From: Bryobacterales bacterium
Lineage (GTDB): Bacteria; Acidobacteriota; Terriglobia; Bryobacterales; UBA6623
Length of the DNA: 64,000 bases
NCBI GenBank assembly: GCA_026713545.1
Contig: JAPOOG010000109.1
Span: 28,691-92,690, forward strand
Reading direction: 5' to 3'
Shown here: piece after piece, positions 25,617 through 35,091 of the stretch
How the letters are laid out: each line of letters begins with the position of its first letter
How positions within the stretch are numbered: the first letter of the stretch is position 1
The notes under the pieces: generated by a model
The model's input: only the letters and a program-made list of their open reading frames with translations
Databases searched by the model: none
What the model was told of the DNA's origin: nothing
Translations under genes and position numbers: made by a program

Positions 25617-26531
25617 CTATCCCGCCTCGATGACGGCCTTACGTCCCGCGCGTGTCGCTACTGCGATGCCGCCGGTGACCGTCAGAGCGCCGATGATCAG
25701 CCTGACCGTGAGTGCTTCCTCGAAAAGCCAACCGCTCAACAATATGCCGAAGATCGGCACCGTGAACGAGAAGACGGACAACGACCCCGGACTATGCTTC
25801 TGCAGCAGTACCGCCCAAGCCATAAAGGTCAGGCCGGAAACGACAGCCCCCTGGTAGATCGTGCCAGCGGCAGCCTGCCAGGTCACTGGCCCCCGAATGC
25901 CCTGACCCGCGATCCAAGCGGCCAAAGCGAAACCGGGCAGCGATAGAACCATTTGCCAGAAGACCAGTTTGGTGGGCTCGATTCTCTGTACTAGCCGTTG
26001 CGTATAGACAAGCCTCGCTGCGACCAGGATTCCAGAGACCAGAACAGCGAAGTTGCCCGCTAACGGGTTCCTCGCGAGAGCCGTGTCGGGGCGGCCTAAC
26101 GAGACGACGACGACACCGATGAAGGCGCCGGCAAGACCGAGCACCCGCGCTGGCGACAGCCGATCTTCAGGCACGACAAAGTGAGCGATGAGGTTCGCAA
26201 AGATCGGGTTCGAGTTGATGAGAATGACGGCATAGGCGGGGGATGTATAGTCGGCACCGATATGCAAGATGCCGATCTGCACGAGGAACAGGAGAGTGAG
26301 TTGCGCCAGGGGGCGGCGCTCATCCGTTCGGATTTTGAGATCCGCGCCGCGCACTGCCGCCCACAGACCCACGGCCAGCGCCCCGACTATCATGCGAAGA
26401 AAAGCGGTGGGGAAAGGGGGAAAGCCGGTGAGACCAAACTTGAGAGCAACCTGGTTTCCGCCCCGGAAGAAGCATACGCCCAAGGCAATCAGAGCGGTCG
26501 TCCAGCCGATCGGCTGCAGTCGAGAAGCCAC
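25617..26531 (-). CDS. EamA/DMT-type exporter (third of three)
   Basis: The 304-residue membrane protein has ten hydrophobic segments in two EamA halves: GVCFFRGGNQVALKFGL near the start and AGTIYQGAVVSGLTFMAWAVLL in the second half. EamA permeases of the drug/metabolite superfamily export amino acids and related metabolites. It is the last of three tandem homologues (shared QISLLNHG-like, SAAYAVMLI and GVISVF motifs). The GTG start lies 76 bases after the stop of the preceding copy. Substrate unknown; the neighbours (aminotransferase, FAD/FeS dehydrogenase) suggest an amino acid or 2-hydroxy/2-oxo acid. Confidence 0.9.
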   Translation of the reverse strand: MASRLQPIGWTTALIALGVCFFRGGNQVALKFGLTGFPPFPTAFLRMIVGALAVGLWAAVRGADLKIRTDERRPLAQLTLLFLVQIGILHIGADYTSPAYAVILINSNPIFANLIAHFVVPEDRLSPARVLGLAGAFIGVVVVSLGRPDTALARNPLAGNFAVLVSGILVAARLVYTQRLVQRIEPTKLVFWQMVLSLPGFALAAWIAGQGIRGPVTWQAAAGTIYQGAVVSGLTFMAWAVLLQKHSPGSLSVFSFTVPIFGILLSGWLFEEALTVRLIIGALTVTGGIAVATRAGRKAVIEAG

Positions 26532-26607
26532 AGGCAGCCCAGCTTAGCAGGATCCCTCCGCAGGCCGGAATCCGGTCGGCTTGGCCGCCGACAGAACGGA
26601 ACCGATT

Positions 26608-27639
26608 CTATGCGGCGCGTTTGACCGGTTCGGTCTGCTCGGTTCTGATCGGCTCGACTGTCTTGCGGGGTTGATGCCGGGCGACGATGATAATGCCCGT
26701 AACGACGCCGGCGGCGCCCACGATGAACGATGCCGGCAGACTCTCGGAAAAGATGAAAGTACTGAAAAGCACGCCGAACAAGGGTGCCGGGAAGGCGAAA
26801 ACCGAAATCACGCCCGGCGGATAGTCACGCAGGAGCCGCGTCCACATGATGAAACAGAAGCCCGCCACGATCACGCCCTGATAGATGATTGCGGCAACCG
26901 GCAACCACGTCAGCGGAGCAATCGTCACCGGCTCGAAGAGCAGCGCTGTTGTGAGAAAGAACGGCTCGGCGATGACCAACGTCCAAAATATGGCGCGGGT
27001 TGCGTCAACCCGCTGGACAACTCTCTTGGTTGCGACCGTGCGGGCCGCGACAAAGAATGCCGATACGGTGCAGATGATATTGCCCCAATAGGGATGCGGG
27101 GCCAAGTGGGCAGCAGGCTTGCCGAGAAAGATGCAACAGATGCCAGCGAACGCAACGGTCAAACCCACAACGCGCATCCTGGAAACATGATCGCCCGGCA
27201 CGAAGTAGTGCGCCAGCAGATTGGTAAAGATGGGGTGCGCACTGATGAGCATCACGGCGTAAGCGGCCGAAGTCAGGTTCACGCCGTGGTTCAACAGCGA
27301 GATCTGGATATAGCAGAACAGTCCGAGCGCCAGCAGCGGACCCCACTCTTCGCGATCGGGCCAAAGGCGGATTCTTTCGCCGCGCGCCCACAGACCGATG
27401 ATGACCGCTCCAATGCCCATTCGCCAGCAGGCCCCCCAGAACGGTGCGAAGACTGACAGACCCACTTTCAGCGCTACGATGTTGGCGCCCCAGAAGAAAG
27501 AAATGCAGAGAGCCACCAGCGCGACCGCCACACCTACGGACTTGTTGCGGGGAGGAGCGCCGTCGCCCATTTCGAGCGGCGGCGACGGGGTGACCGCGGG
27601 GATAGCGCGCGCTTGCCATCCTTTGAGAAGGGCCCTCAT
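26608..27639 (-). CDS. EamA/DMT-type exporter (second of three)
   Basis: The 343-residue copy has ten membrane segments plus an N-terminal hydrophilic stretch of about 30 residues and a basic C-terminal tail not found in the other two copies. Conserved landmarks include SFFWGANIVALKVGL, SAAYAVMLISAHPIF and YQGVIVAGFCFIMW, all with counterparts in the 27636 copy. The start ATG at 27639 overlaps the TGA of the preceding gene in an ATGA, so translation is coupled. Inner membrane. Tandem duplication is the simplest origin. Confidence 0.9.
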   Translation of the reverse strand: MRALLKGWQARAIPAVTPSPPLEMGDGAPPRNKSVGVAVALVALCISFFWGANIVALKVGLSVFAPFWGACWRMGIGAVIIGLWARGERIRLWPDREEWGPLLALGLFCYIQISLLNHGVNLTSAAYAVMLISAHPIFTNLLAHYFVPGDHVSRMRVVGLTVAFAGICCIFLGKPAAHLAPHPYWGNIICTVSAFFVAARTVATKRVVQRVDATRAIFWTLVIAEPFFLTTALLFEPVTIAPLTWLPVAAIIYQGVIVAGFCFIMWTRLLRDYPPGVISVFAFPAPLFGVLFSTFIFSESLPASFIVGAAGVVTGIIIVARHQPRKTVEPIRTEQTEPVKRAA

Positions 27640-28574
27640 TGCACAGGCTCCTTGACGGAAACGGGCACCCGCTCTGCGGCTCGCTTGCCGGTGGCGATCA
27701 GGATGCCCGCCGTAACGGCAAAGACCCCGAAGATCAGCCTCGCGGTGATCGCCTCATCGTAGATCAGGCCGCTCAATAGGACACCGAAAATGGGCGTGCT
27801 GAATGCGAACATCGAGAGAGCGCCAGGACTGATGGTCTTCAGCAGCGTCGTCCAAACCATGAAGCAGAAACCCGCAATGACAACCCCTTGAAAGAGGATG
27901 GCCCAAATGGCTTCAGCACTGACTGGCAGCAGGAAGGGTTTCTCGAGGCTCAAAGCGGCGACGAGAAACACCGGAAGGGAAAAGATCATCATCCACAGGA
28001 TGGGCCGAACAGGATCAATCGTCTGAACCAGTCGCTGCGTGTAGACAGTGCGTGCGCCGAGCAGGAAGCCAGAGAAAGTGACCATCAAATTACCGAGGAT
28101 GGGCCTCGCGCCCAGAGAGAAATCCGGCCTGCCCAGGAAAACGACGCAAATCCCGCCAAACGCCAGCGCGAGGCCGAGCACGCGACTCCACGACAAACGG
28201 TCCTCGGGCACGAAGAAGTGCCCGACGAAGTTGGCAAAGACCGGGTGGGAGTTCAGCAACACCACGGCATAGGCCGGTGAGGTCCAATGCACGCCGAAGT
28301 TCAGCGCAGAAATCTGTACGATAAACAAGAATCCCAACCCAGCCAGCAGCCGCCGTTCGCCCCGAGTCGGTGCGAGCGGGATTCTTTGGCTCCAACCCCA
28401 CAACGCGACCACTACGATCCCCGCCAGCATCCGCCAAAAGGCGCTCCAGAAGGGCGCAAAGGTCTGCAAACCGATCTTCAGGGCAACCACATTGCCACCC
28501 CAAAGGATGCAGGTCGTCAGCGCCGCGAGAGCACCACCGAGAGTGAGGTGGTTGATTGTTTCCGTTCGTGACAT
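27636..28574 (-). CDS. EamA/DMT-type exporter (first of three)
   Basis: The 312-residue permease shows ten hydrophobic segments and two EamA domains, with CILWGGNVVALKIGL, TSPAYAVVLLNSHPVFANF, FQGVVIAGFCFMVW and the GALSMFAFSTPIFGVLLSG segment. Its stop overlaps the start of the second copy, and it begins 50 bases after the dehydrogenase stop, so it belongs to the same transcript. It retains all parts expected of a functional transporter. Confidence 0.9.
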   Translation of the reverse strand: MSRTETINHLTLGGALAALTTCILWGGNVVALKIGLQTFAPFWSAFWRMLAGIVVVALWGWSQRIPLAPTRGERRLLAGLGFLFIVQISALNFGVHWTSPAYAVVLLNSHPVFANFVGHFFVPEDRLSWSRVLGLALAFGGICVVFLGRPDFSLGARPILGNLMVTFSGFLLGARTVYTQRLVQTIDPVRPILWMMIFSLPVFLVAALSLEKPFLLPVSAEAIWAILFQGVVIAGFCFMVWTTLLKTISPGALSMFAFSTPIFGVLLSGLIYDEAITARLIFGVFAVTAGILIATGKRAAERVPVSVKEPVQ

Positions 28575-28624
28575 GCAATGGGAGCGGCCGGCCCAGCAGA
28601 CCTCCGCCCAGGAGGCGACATCTG

Positions 28625-31543
28625 CTAATCCGCGACTGCTCTCCGTAGAATCTCGGCCACGTGGCGCGGCCGGCGCGTCGTGAAGTGACTGATCTGTTGG
28701 CGGCAGGAAACACCGCTGACGGCGATCTCGGTGTCGAGAGACGCCGCCTCCACCGCGGGCAGCAACCTTTGGCGGCCGATGGTTTCAGAAATCTCGTAGT
28801 GCTCCTTCTCAAACCCAAAGGACCCGGCCATGCCGCAACAGCCGGAATTGACCTCTTTGACGTCCAGACCCGGCACGAGACGGAGCGCGTCCAGGCTGGA
28901 GGCGTTGCCGATGTGAGCCTTCTGATGGCAATGGCCGTGAAAGAGAACCTGTCCGGAATCGTCTTTGAACCGAAGCATTAGTTGATTCGACCGATGCAAG
29001 CGAAGCAGGAACTCGTCGAGCATCCAGGCGTTCTCGGCCACCTTCTCGACACGCTCGTCGGAAACCAAGTCGAAGTAGTCGTCTCTCAGCGTGAGCAGGC
29101 AGCTCGGTTCGCAGCCGACAACCGGGATATCCTGCTCGGCGTACGGCATCAATGTACGCACGTTGTGTCTGGCGGCATCGCGGGCGTCTTCGATAAATCC
29201 TTTGGAGATCATGGGGCGGCCACAGCACTTCTTGTCCGCCAGGATGACTTCGTATCCGGCCTTCTCCAGCACTTCCGTTGCGGCGCGCCCGACTTGAGGG
29301 TAGTTGTAGTTCATGAAGCAGTCATGGAAGAGCACGATCTTCGGCCTACCCCTGGTGGACGTCCCGCCGCTGCGACGGCGGTGCCACTTCACGAAGGTCG
29401 GGGAAGCGAACGGCGGCATCTTGCGCCGCCGGTCGATTCCGACGAACGCGTGAAGCATCCACTTCACCGGCGCGAGACCCATGGTGAAGTTCGCGAGCGA
29501 CGGAAAGCGGCTGCCCCACTTGTTCAGCGTCTCGACACCGGCGAACATTCGAGCGCGCAGAGGCGTGCCGTTTTGGGCGTAATAGTGCGCCAGGAACTCA
29601 TACTTGATCTTCGCCATGTCGACGTTCGTCGGACATTCGCGTTTACAGCCCTTGCACTCGAGACAAAGATCCAGCACATCGTACATACGCTTCGAGGTCA
29701 GCTCGGCAGCCGGCAGCCGCCCCGATAGCGCCGCACGAAGCGCGTTGGCACGACCGCGCGTCGAGTGCTCCTCGTCGAGCGTCGCATGATACGACGGACA
29801 CATCGTTCCTACGTCACGCTTGCGGCAGACACCCATGCCGTTGCAATTCTCGATCGCCCGCGCAAAGCCGCCCTCGCGTTCGAAGTTGAGCTTGGTGTCG
29901 ATCTGAATCGCTTGGTAGTCCTCACCCCAGCGCAAGCTTTCGGTCGGCTCTGGCGCGTCGACGACTTTGCCGGGGTTCATGATGTTCTCCGGATCGAAGA
30001 GGGCCTTCACCCTCTTGAAAGCGCCGTATATCTCGGTGCCAAAGAGGTGCTTGTTGTATTTTCCGCGCGCGATGCCGTCGCCGTGCTCGCCGCTCATCGA
30101 GCCACCGTACTCGCCGACAAGGACCGACACCTCGTCGAGGATACTGCTCATCTTTTCAACTTCAGACGCTTTCTTGAGGTTGATCATGGGGCGCACGTGC
30201 AAGCAGCCCACCGATGCATGTCCGTAATAGCCACCGTGGGCGTCGTGGGTCTCGAGGATCTCCTGGAAGCCTCGCAGGAACGCCGGCATCTTCGCGATCG
30301 GCACTGCGGGATCTTCCACGAACGCGATCGGCTTCTTGTCACCCGACACGCTCATCAAAAGTCCCAAGGCCATCTTGCGCGTGTTCCAGATGTTGGCCTG
30401 CTGCACCGGATCGGCAACCGGCAGGTAGCTGAAACCGATCCGCTTCTTTTCGAGGTGTACTTTGAGCCTGTCCAGCTTCGATGCAACTTCCGGCTCGGAG
30501 ACGCCGTAGAATTCGACGACCATCAGCGCGTTCGCCGCGCGGTCGACGTAGCCCATCTGCTCGGCAAATTCAGGCTTCGCGAAAGCCTGCTTGAGGTTGA
30601 AGTCGTCCATCAGTTCAGCGGCGGCAGGTTCGAATTGCAGGATCTCCTCCACCGACTCCACTGCTTCGAGCAATGACCTGAAGTGCACGAGCAGAAGGGC
30701 CTTCCTCTTCGGCAAAGGAACGATACGGATCTTCGCCTCGCTGATGACCGCCAGCGTACCCTCGCTACCCACCAGCAGGCGAGCCAGGTTAAAAGGTCCG
30801 GGCAGGCTCGAGTAGCCCGCGCCGAAGTGGCCGTTGTTCTTGACCAGCTCGTCAAGGTTATAGCCGCTGACGCGCCGGATGAGCTTCGGGAACCGCGCCA
30901 AGATCTCGTCTCGGTAGATTTCGCCGATGCCGAGCGCCTCGCGGTAGAGACGGTTCTCCAGGCTTTCGCCACGTCGCAAGCTGTCAAGACAACCCTCGTT
31001 TACAGGCCCGAACACTGCTTCCGAACCGTCCGACAGCACAGTCTTCACTTCCATGACGTGGTCGATCATCTTGCCGTGGACAATCGAGTGCGATCCGGCG
31101 GAGTTGTTGCCCAGCATGCCGCCGAGAGTCGCCCGGCTGCTGCTGGAAGTATCCGGCCCCAGACCGAACCCGTGAGGCCGCAGGTAGTCGTTCAGATGGT
31201 CTTGTATGACCCCCGGCTGAACACGCACCCACTGCTCTTCGGTGTTCAGCTCGATGACACTGTGCATGTACTTGGCGAAGTCGATGTGAACAGCGTTTCC
31301 GACGGTTTGGCCCGAAAGGCTTGTGGCTCCGCCGCGCGGCAGGATCGGGACCTTGTGGCGCGCGGCGACCCGGCCGATCGCTGCTACGTCTTGCTTATGC
31401 CTGGGGATCACAACACCGATCGGCTCAATCTGCCAGACACTGGCATCGGTGCTGTAGAGGATCTTCGAGTACTTGTCGAAGCGGACCTCGCCCTCGATTT
31501 CCTTGCGGAACTGGTCGGCGAGATCGGTGGGGTATTGCTTCAT
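28625..31543 (-). CDS. FAD-linked oxidase fused to FeS/CCG domains (GlcD-GlcF type)
   Basis: The 972-residue fusion oxidises a 2-hydroxy acid with FAD and passes electrons through FeS clusters. Order: FAD-binding PCMH domain (about 35-215, PILPRGGATSLSGQ), FAD-oxidase C-terminal domain (about 250-540, with SGEHGDGIARG near 475), a ferredoxin-like region with CNGMGVCRKRDVGTMCP (about 585) and CLECKGCKRECP (about 650), then two CCG domains (CCGRPMISKGF and CCGMAGSFGFEKEHYE). This is the layout of YdiJ/GlcDF-like D-2-hydroxyacid or D-lactate dehydrogenases. It lies between an aminotransferase and three exporters. Likely membrane-associated, feeding the quinone pool. Confidence 0.93.
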   Translation of the reverse strand: MKQYPTDLADQFRKEIEGEVRFDKYSKILYSTDASVWQIEPIGVVIPRHKQDVAAIGRVAARHKVPILPRGGATSLSGQTVGNAVHIDFAKYMHSVIELNTEEQWVRVQPGVIQDHLNDYLRPHGFGLGPDTSSSSRATLGGMLGNNSAGSHSIVHGKMIDHVMEVKTVLSDGSEAVFGPVNEGCLDSLRRGESLENRLYREALGIGEIYRDEILARFPKLIRRVSGYNLDELVKNNGHFGAGYSSLPGPFNLARLLVGSEGTLAVISEAKIRIVPLPKRKALLLVHFRSLLEAVESVEEILQFEPAAAELMDDFNLKQAFAKPEFAEQMGYVDRAANALMVVEFYGVSEPEVASKLDRLKVHLEKKRIGFSYLPVADPVQQANIWNTRKMALGLLMSVSGDKKPIAFVEDPAVPIAKMPAFLRGFQEILETHDAHGGYYGHASVGCLHVRPMINLKKASEVEKMSSILDEVSVLVGEYGGSMSGEHGDGIARGKYNKHLFGTEIYGAFKRVKALFDPENIMNPGKVVDAPEPTESLRWGEDYQAIQIDTKLNFEREGGFARAIENCNGMGVCRKRDVGTMCPSYHATLDEEHSTRGRANALRAALSGRLPAAELTSKRMYDVLDLCLECKGCKRECPTNVDMAKIKYEFLAHYYAQNGTPLRARMFAGVETLNKWGSRFPSLANFTMGLAPVKWMLHAFVGIDRRRKMPPFASPTFVKWHRRRSGGTSTRGRPKIVLFHDCFMNYNYPQVGRAATEVLEKAGYEVILADKKCCGRPMISKGFIEDARDAARHNVRTLMPYAEQDIPVVGCEPSCLLTLRDDYFDLVSDERVEKVAENAWMLDEFLLRLHRSNQLMLRFKDDSGQVLFHGHCHQKAHIGNASSLDALRLVPGLDVKEVNSGCCGMAGSFGFEKEHYEISETIGRQRLLPAVEAASLDTEIAVSGVSCRQQISHFTTRRPRHVAEILRRAVAD

Positions 31544-31658
31544 GACTGGCGGAACTTGCCGGCTCGGAAGCCGAAAAGAGAAACCGGCCTTCTCCGGAGC
31601 TCCAACCTGCTTGTAGACTCACGAGCCCCGGAATCACTGAACCGCTCCGCGGGTGGGG

Positions 31659-32876
31659 TTATCGAGCGGCCCGTGCCATCAGACGGCTGATCTTCTCAAG
31701 GCCCAACTCTATATTGTCGTCGCTGACGTTCGAAAAAGAAAGACGCAGCGTATTCGCGCAGCTGCCGTCCACGAAAAAGGGCTGACCGGGAATGAACGCC
31801 ACCTTCTCTTGCTCCACCGCCTGGCGCAGCAGGAGCAGCGTATCGATTTGCTCCAGCAACTCGACCCACAAAAAGAGGCCACCTTGCGGACGGTTCCACT
31901 TGGCGAGCCTGGACATGTGCCGTTCGAGCGCCTCCTGCATCAGGACGCACTTCATTTCGTAGAATGCGCGAACTCCAGCGAGATGGGCGTCGAGCCAGTC
32001 CCGCTTGAGATATTCGAGAATCAGCTTCTGGCCCACAGTCGAAGTACAGAGATCACCTGTCTCCTTGGCAAGCTCGATGCGGCGGACAATCTCCTTGGGC
32101 CCGACGATCCAGGCGACCCGCAACCCCGGCGCAAGGACTTTGGAGAAGGTCGACATATACAGGGCGTTCTCCGCACCGTCATAGGACTTGATGGGTTTCA
32201 GGACATCGGGATCATCACCCGAGAAGTAGACCTCGCCATAGGCGTTGTCTTCGAAGATGAGCAGGTTTTCTTCGCGAGCCACTTCGATCAGACCTTTGCG
32301 GGTCTGCACATCCCAGGTGTGCCCCGAGGGGTTCTGAAAGTTCGGGATGACGTAGATGAGTTTCGGAGGCGAGCCTTCCAAGCGGACTTTGCGGATCTTC
32401 GTCCGGAGATCGTCGAGGTCCATGCCAGCCGAGGTTTTTCGAATGCCCACCATGCGCGCCCGGAAGTTCTCGAATGATGCCGTCGCACCGATGTAATTGG
32501 GCAGTTCAACGAAAACGGCGTCGCCGGGGTCGAGCAGAACGCGGGCTACAAAATCAAGTCCCTGCTGGGATCCGCTGACGAGAATGGTCTCCACGGTCGC
32601 GGCTTCGATGCCGTGTACACGGGCGTTGCGTTCGCGAACGGCCTCGATCAGCTCGGCGTTGCCGCGGGTAACGCTGTACTGAAAGAGTCTTCCCTTCTCT
32701 ACAGCGATCAGATGGTTGAAGATCTCCGCCAGTTGCTCGTGCGGGAACATTTCCGCGTTGGGCGAACCTGTGGCGAAGGAGATGACGTCCGGCCGGTTCA
32801 CCAAACCCGTCAACTGTCGGATGAGCGAAGACTTCATGACCTTGGCGTCTTCGGCAATCATCTCGTTGAACAGCAT
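31659..32876 (-). CDS. PLP-dependent aminotransferase (AAT/2-aminoadipate type)
   Basis: The 405-residue enzyme resembles the LysN/MocR-type branch: IRQLTGLVNRPDVISFATGSP at the start, GSQQGLDFVARVLLDPGD, YVIPNFQNPSGHTW, EDNAYGEVYF, and the Schiff-base lysine in MSTFSKVLAPGLRVAW. LysN-type enzymes use 2-aminoadipate, leucine or aromatic amino acids. No GntR DNA-binding domain is attached, so it is an enzyme, not a MocR regulator. An AAGGA site precedes the ATG. It is the first gene of the apparent operon leading to the FAD/FeS dehydrogenase (115-base gap) and three exporters. Confidence 0.9.
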   Translation of the reverse strand: MLFNEMIAEDAKVMKSSLIRQLTGLVNRPDVISFATGSPNAEMFPHEQLAEIFNHLIAVEKGRLFQYSVTRGNAELIEAVRERNARVHGIEAATVETILVSGSQQGLDFVARVLLDPGDAVFVELPNYIGATASFENFRARMVGIRKTSAGMDLDDLRTKIRKVRLEGSPPKLIYVIPNFQNPSGHTWDVQTRKGLIEVAREENLLIFEDNAYGEVYFSGDDPDVLKPIKSYDGAENALYMSTFSKVLAPGLRVAWIVGPKEIVRRIELAKETGDLCTSTVGQKLILEYLKRDWLDAHLAGVRAFYEMKCVLMQEALERHMSRLAKWNRPQGGLFLWVELLEQIDTLLLLRQAVEQEKVAFIPGQPFFVDGSCANTLRLSFSNVSDDNIELGLEKISRLMARAAR

Positions 32877-32967
32877 GGTCCTTGGATTCTAGCGCAGGGA
32901 TCCGAGGAAGCCGCATGTACACCGAAAGACGCCGGTTCATTCATGACTCCCTGATAAAATCGGCCTT

Positions 32968-34113
32968 ATGCTCAACCTCGACAATTGCCGCGAGAGGCAA
33001 CAACGGTTGCTCATGGTGATGGAACAGGACTCCATCGACCTGGCGGTCATCACGAACCCGAAGACCGTCTACTACTTCTCTGGCGTTCTCGTAAATCCCA
33101 CGTTGCCGCATGCCTACCTGCTCGATGCGTCCGGCAAATCGGCATTGCTGACCGATGCTCCGGTACTCGATCCGGGAGAAAAGCCCAATGCGGCCGCCGA
33201 CAAGGTGGAGATGTACCGCTTCCACAGCATGGAGCGCGACAACACCGTGACGAACTGGTCACAAGATGTCGCGGTAATGCTGAAAGCGGCTGCGCAACAG
33301 TTCCTTCCCACGGGCGGCACGCTGGGGCTCGAGTTCGACTCGGCGCTATACGCCGTGAGCGATGCGGCCCGCGAGGTGGCGTGCAGCGGCACAAAAAACC
33401 TGACCCCCGCCATCGATCAGATGCGCCGCCAGAAGGACCCGGACGAGATCCAGTGCATGCGCCGAGCGGTGACCCTCGTCGAAGCCGGATTAGCGGCCAT
33501 CAAGGCCCGACTCGAACCCGGCATGACCGAGTTTCGGGCCTATTCGATCTACTACGAAGCGATGGTGGCGAACGCCGGCACATCAGTCGAGCTAGCGGGC
33601 GACTTCGCGACCGGGCTTCGAAACGTCAAGGGCGGCGGCCCGCCGACGCCCAGACGGGTGCAGCTCGGCGACCTCTACATCTTCGACACGTTCCCGATCT
33701 TTCAGGGCTACATGTGCGATTTCACGCGTACCTTCGTCGTGGGCCGACCAACGCAAATCCAGCAGGACGCCTGGGGGCACGTCATGGAAGCGCACGAGAT
33801 CGCGCGACGCAACATCGCGCCCGGCGTTCCCGCGAAGGAAGTGTACGAGACGATCAAGACGCATCTCGACAAATTCGAGCCGGCCCAAGGTTCTTTCTGG
33901 CATCATGCCGGCCACGGCGTGGGTCTCAATGGCTGGGAGTTGCCTTGGCTCACTCCGGGAAGCAAAGAAACGATCCTGGATCGCGAAGTACTCGCCTGCG
34001 AACCGGGGCTCTATGCGGATGCGATGCAAGGAGGCATCCGTCTAGAGCACGACTATCTCGTCACGCCCGAAGGCACAACCGCCCTTGACCGTTTCCCGAT
34101 GGATTTGACGTAG
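32968..34113 (+). CDS. M24 family metallopeptidase (Xaa-Pro type)
   Basis: The 381-residue protein has a creatinase-like N-terminal domain (1-150) and a pita-bread M24 domain. The five metal ligands are visible: the two aspartates of FDTFPIFQGYMCDFTRTF, the histidine of HHAGHGVGLNGWE, and the glutamates of LACEPGLY and GIRLEHDYLV. Such enzymes cleave Xaa-Pro dipeptides or N-terminal Xaa-Pro bonds; a creatinase-like hydrolase is an alternative. No ribosome-binding site is seen. An extended -10 (TGATAAAAT, 32952-32960) ends seven bases before the ATG, suggesting a leaderless message. Divergent from the aminotransferase operon. Confidence 0.92.
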   Translation: MLNLDNCRERQQRLLMVMEQDSIDLAVITNPKTVYYFSGVLVNPTLPHAYLLDASGKSALLTDAPVLDPGEKPNAAADKVEMYRFHSMERDNTVTNWSQDVAVMLKAAAQQFLPTGGTLGLEFDSALYAVSDAAREVACSGTKNLTPAIDQMRRQKDPDEIQCMRRAVTLVEAGLAAIKARLEPGMTEFRAYSIYYEAMVANAGTSVELAGDFATGLRNVKGGGPPTPRRVQLGDLYIFDTFPIFQGYMCDFTRTFVVGRPTQIQQDAWGHVMEAHEIARRNIAPGVPAKEVYETIKTHLDKFEPAQGSFWHHAGHGVGLNGWELPWLTPGSKETILDREVLACEPGLYADAMQGGIRLEHDYLVTPEGTTALDRFPMDLT

Positions 34114-34117
34114 CAAG

Positions 34118-34177
34118 CCCCCCCGCAAAGGGGGAAAATGCGCGCCGGCTCTTTCGCGGGCTCCCCGCAAAGGGAGC
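34118..34177. repeat. Two tandem hairpins with identical CGCAAA loops
   Basis: CCCCC-CGCAAA-GGGGG (34119-34134) and GCTCCC-CGCAAA-GGGAGC (34160-34177) are perfect stem-loops that share the loop sequence. They stand just after the M24 peptidase stop in the space between convergent genes. The arrangement is like a REP/BIME pair. No T-run follows either stem on the plus strand. Confidence 0.5.
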
Positions 34178-34351
34178 GTTGCCGTGTTCGGCAAAATCGC
34201 TCTTGACGGACGCACTGGTGACGTCGTTCGGAGCCGGCGTCGGCCAAGGTGTTCCGACGCCTGGAATCCTACTTCCCTTTCTCCAGGAGGCGTGTGCATC
34301 CTGACCGTAGCGAGGACCAATCAATCAGAGTCTTTTCAGAGCGAGCCAGCG

Positions 34352-35032
34352 TTACGGATTCGTCAGATCCCGAACATAGATATCCCGGAAGCGCATCCGA
34401 CCCTTGCCGCCGGAATGAAGCTGCAGAGCTATCAGGCCCTCTTCAGAGCCAGGGTTGGGATAGGTGAAGTCGAGGATCATTATGCCGTTCAGGTGGACGA
34501 TATAGCGGTTGCCCTCGACCTGGATCAGCATGTCATTCCAATCGTACGGACGCATCACAGCGTTGTATTCCGGAGCGGGCCAGGCCACCCAGCCGCGACC
34601 GTCGCCATAGATGCCACCTGTCGGTGAGCGGTTGCCGATCGTCGGGTCGATCTCGATTTGCCGTCCGGCAATGATCCTGGGCGTGTCACCCTCGAACTTC
34701 GTGTGGATGTAGACGCCGCTGTTCCCCTCAGCCTCGCACTTGAAGCGCAGTGACAGGTGGAAGTCCCGGTAGGATTTCTCCGTCGCGAGGTAGCCGTACT
34801 TGTCGGAGATCCCCGCTCCGTAGATCGCACCGTTCTCATCGACCTCCCACTTCTCGGCGCCAACTTTTCGCCAACCCGTAAAGTCTTTGCCGTTGAAGAG
34901 CTGCACCCAACCCGGCTTCAGCTTGCGAGGGCGAGGCCGATTCTGTTGGGTGAACGCGAGACCGGTAGTCAGAAGAGCCAAGGCAATGATCGCGGAGGCA
35001 AGTCGGAAAGAGATACCCAGTGAAGACTTCAT
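34352..35032 (-). CDS. Exported DUF1080 (3-keto-disaccharide hydrolase-like) protein
   Basis: The 226-residue protein has a Sec signal (about 1-28, IIALALLTTGLAF) and one DUF1080 concanavalin-like beta-sandwich: PGWVQLFNGKDFTGWRK, GNSGVYIHTKF, and the ending LQLHSGGKGRMRFRDIYVRDL. Members of this family include 3-keto-glycoside hydrolases, and they are abundant in polysaccharide-degrading Acidobacteriota, Planctomycetota and Verrucomicrobiota. The catalytic role here is inferred. The gene is convergent with the M24 peptidase and stands alone. Confidence 0.88.
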   Translation of the reverse strand: MKSSLGISFRLASAIIALALLTTGLAFTQQNRPRPRKLKPGWVQLFNGKDFTGWRKVGAEKWEVDENGAIYGAGISDKYGYLATEKSYRDFHLSLRFKCEAEGNSGVYIHTKFEGDTPRIIAGRQIEIDPTIGNRSPTGGIYGDGRGWVAWPAPEYNAVMRPYDWNDMLIQVEGNRYIVHLNGIMILDFTYPNPGSEEGLIALQLHSGGKGRMRFRDIYVRDLTNP

Positions 35033-35091
35033 GACGGTTCCAAGCTCCAGTATGTGATTCGAGGCGCGTAAAGCGGCTCGCGCTTCGCATC

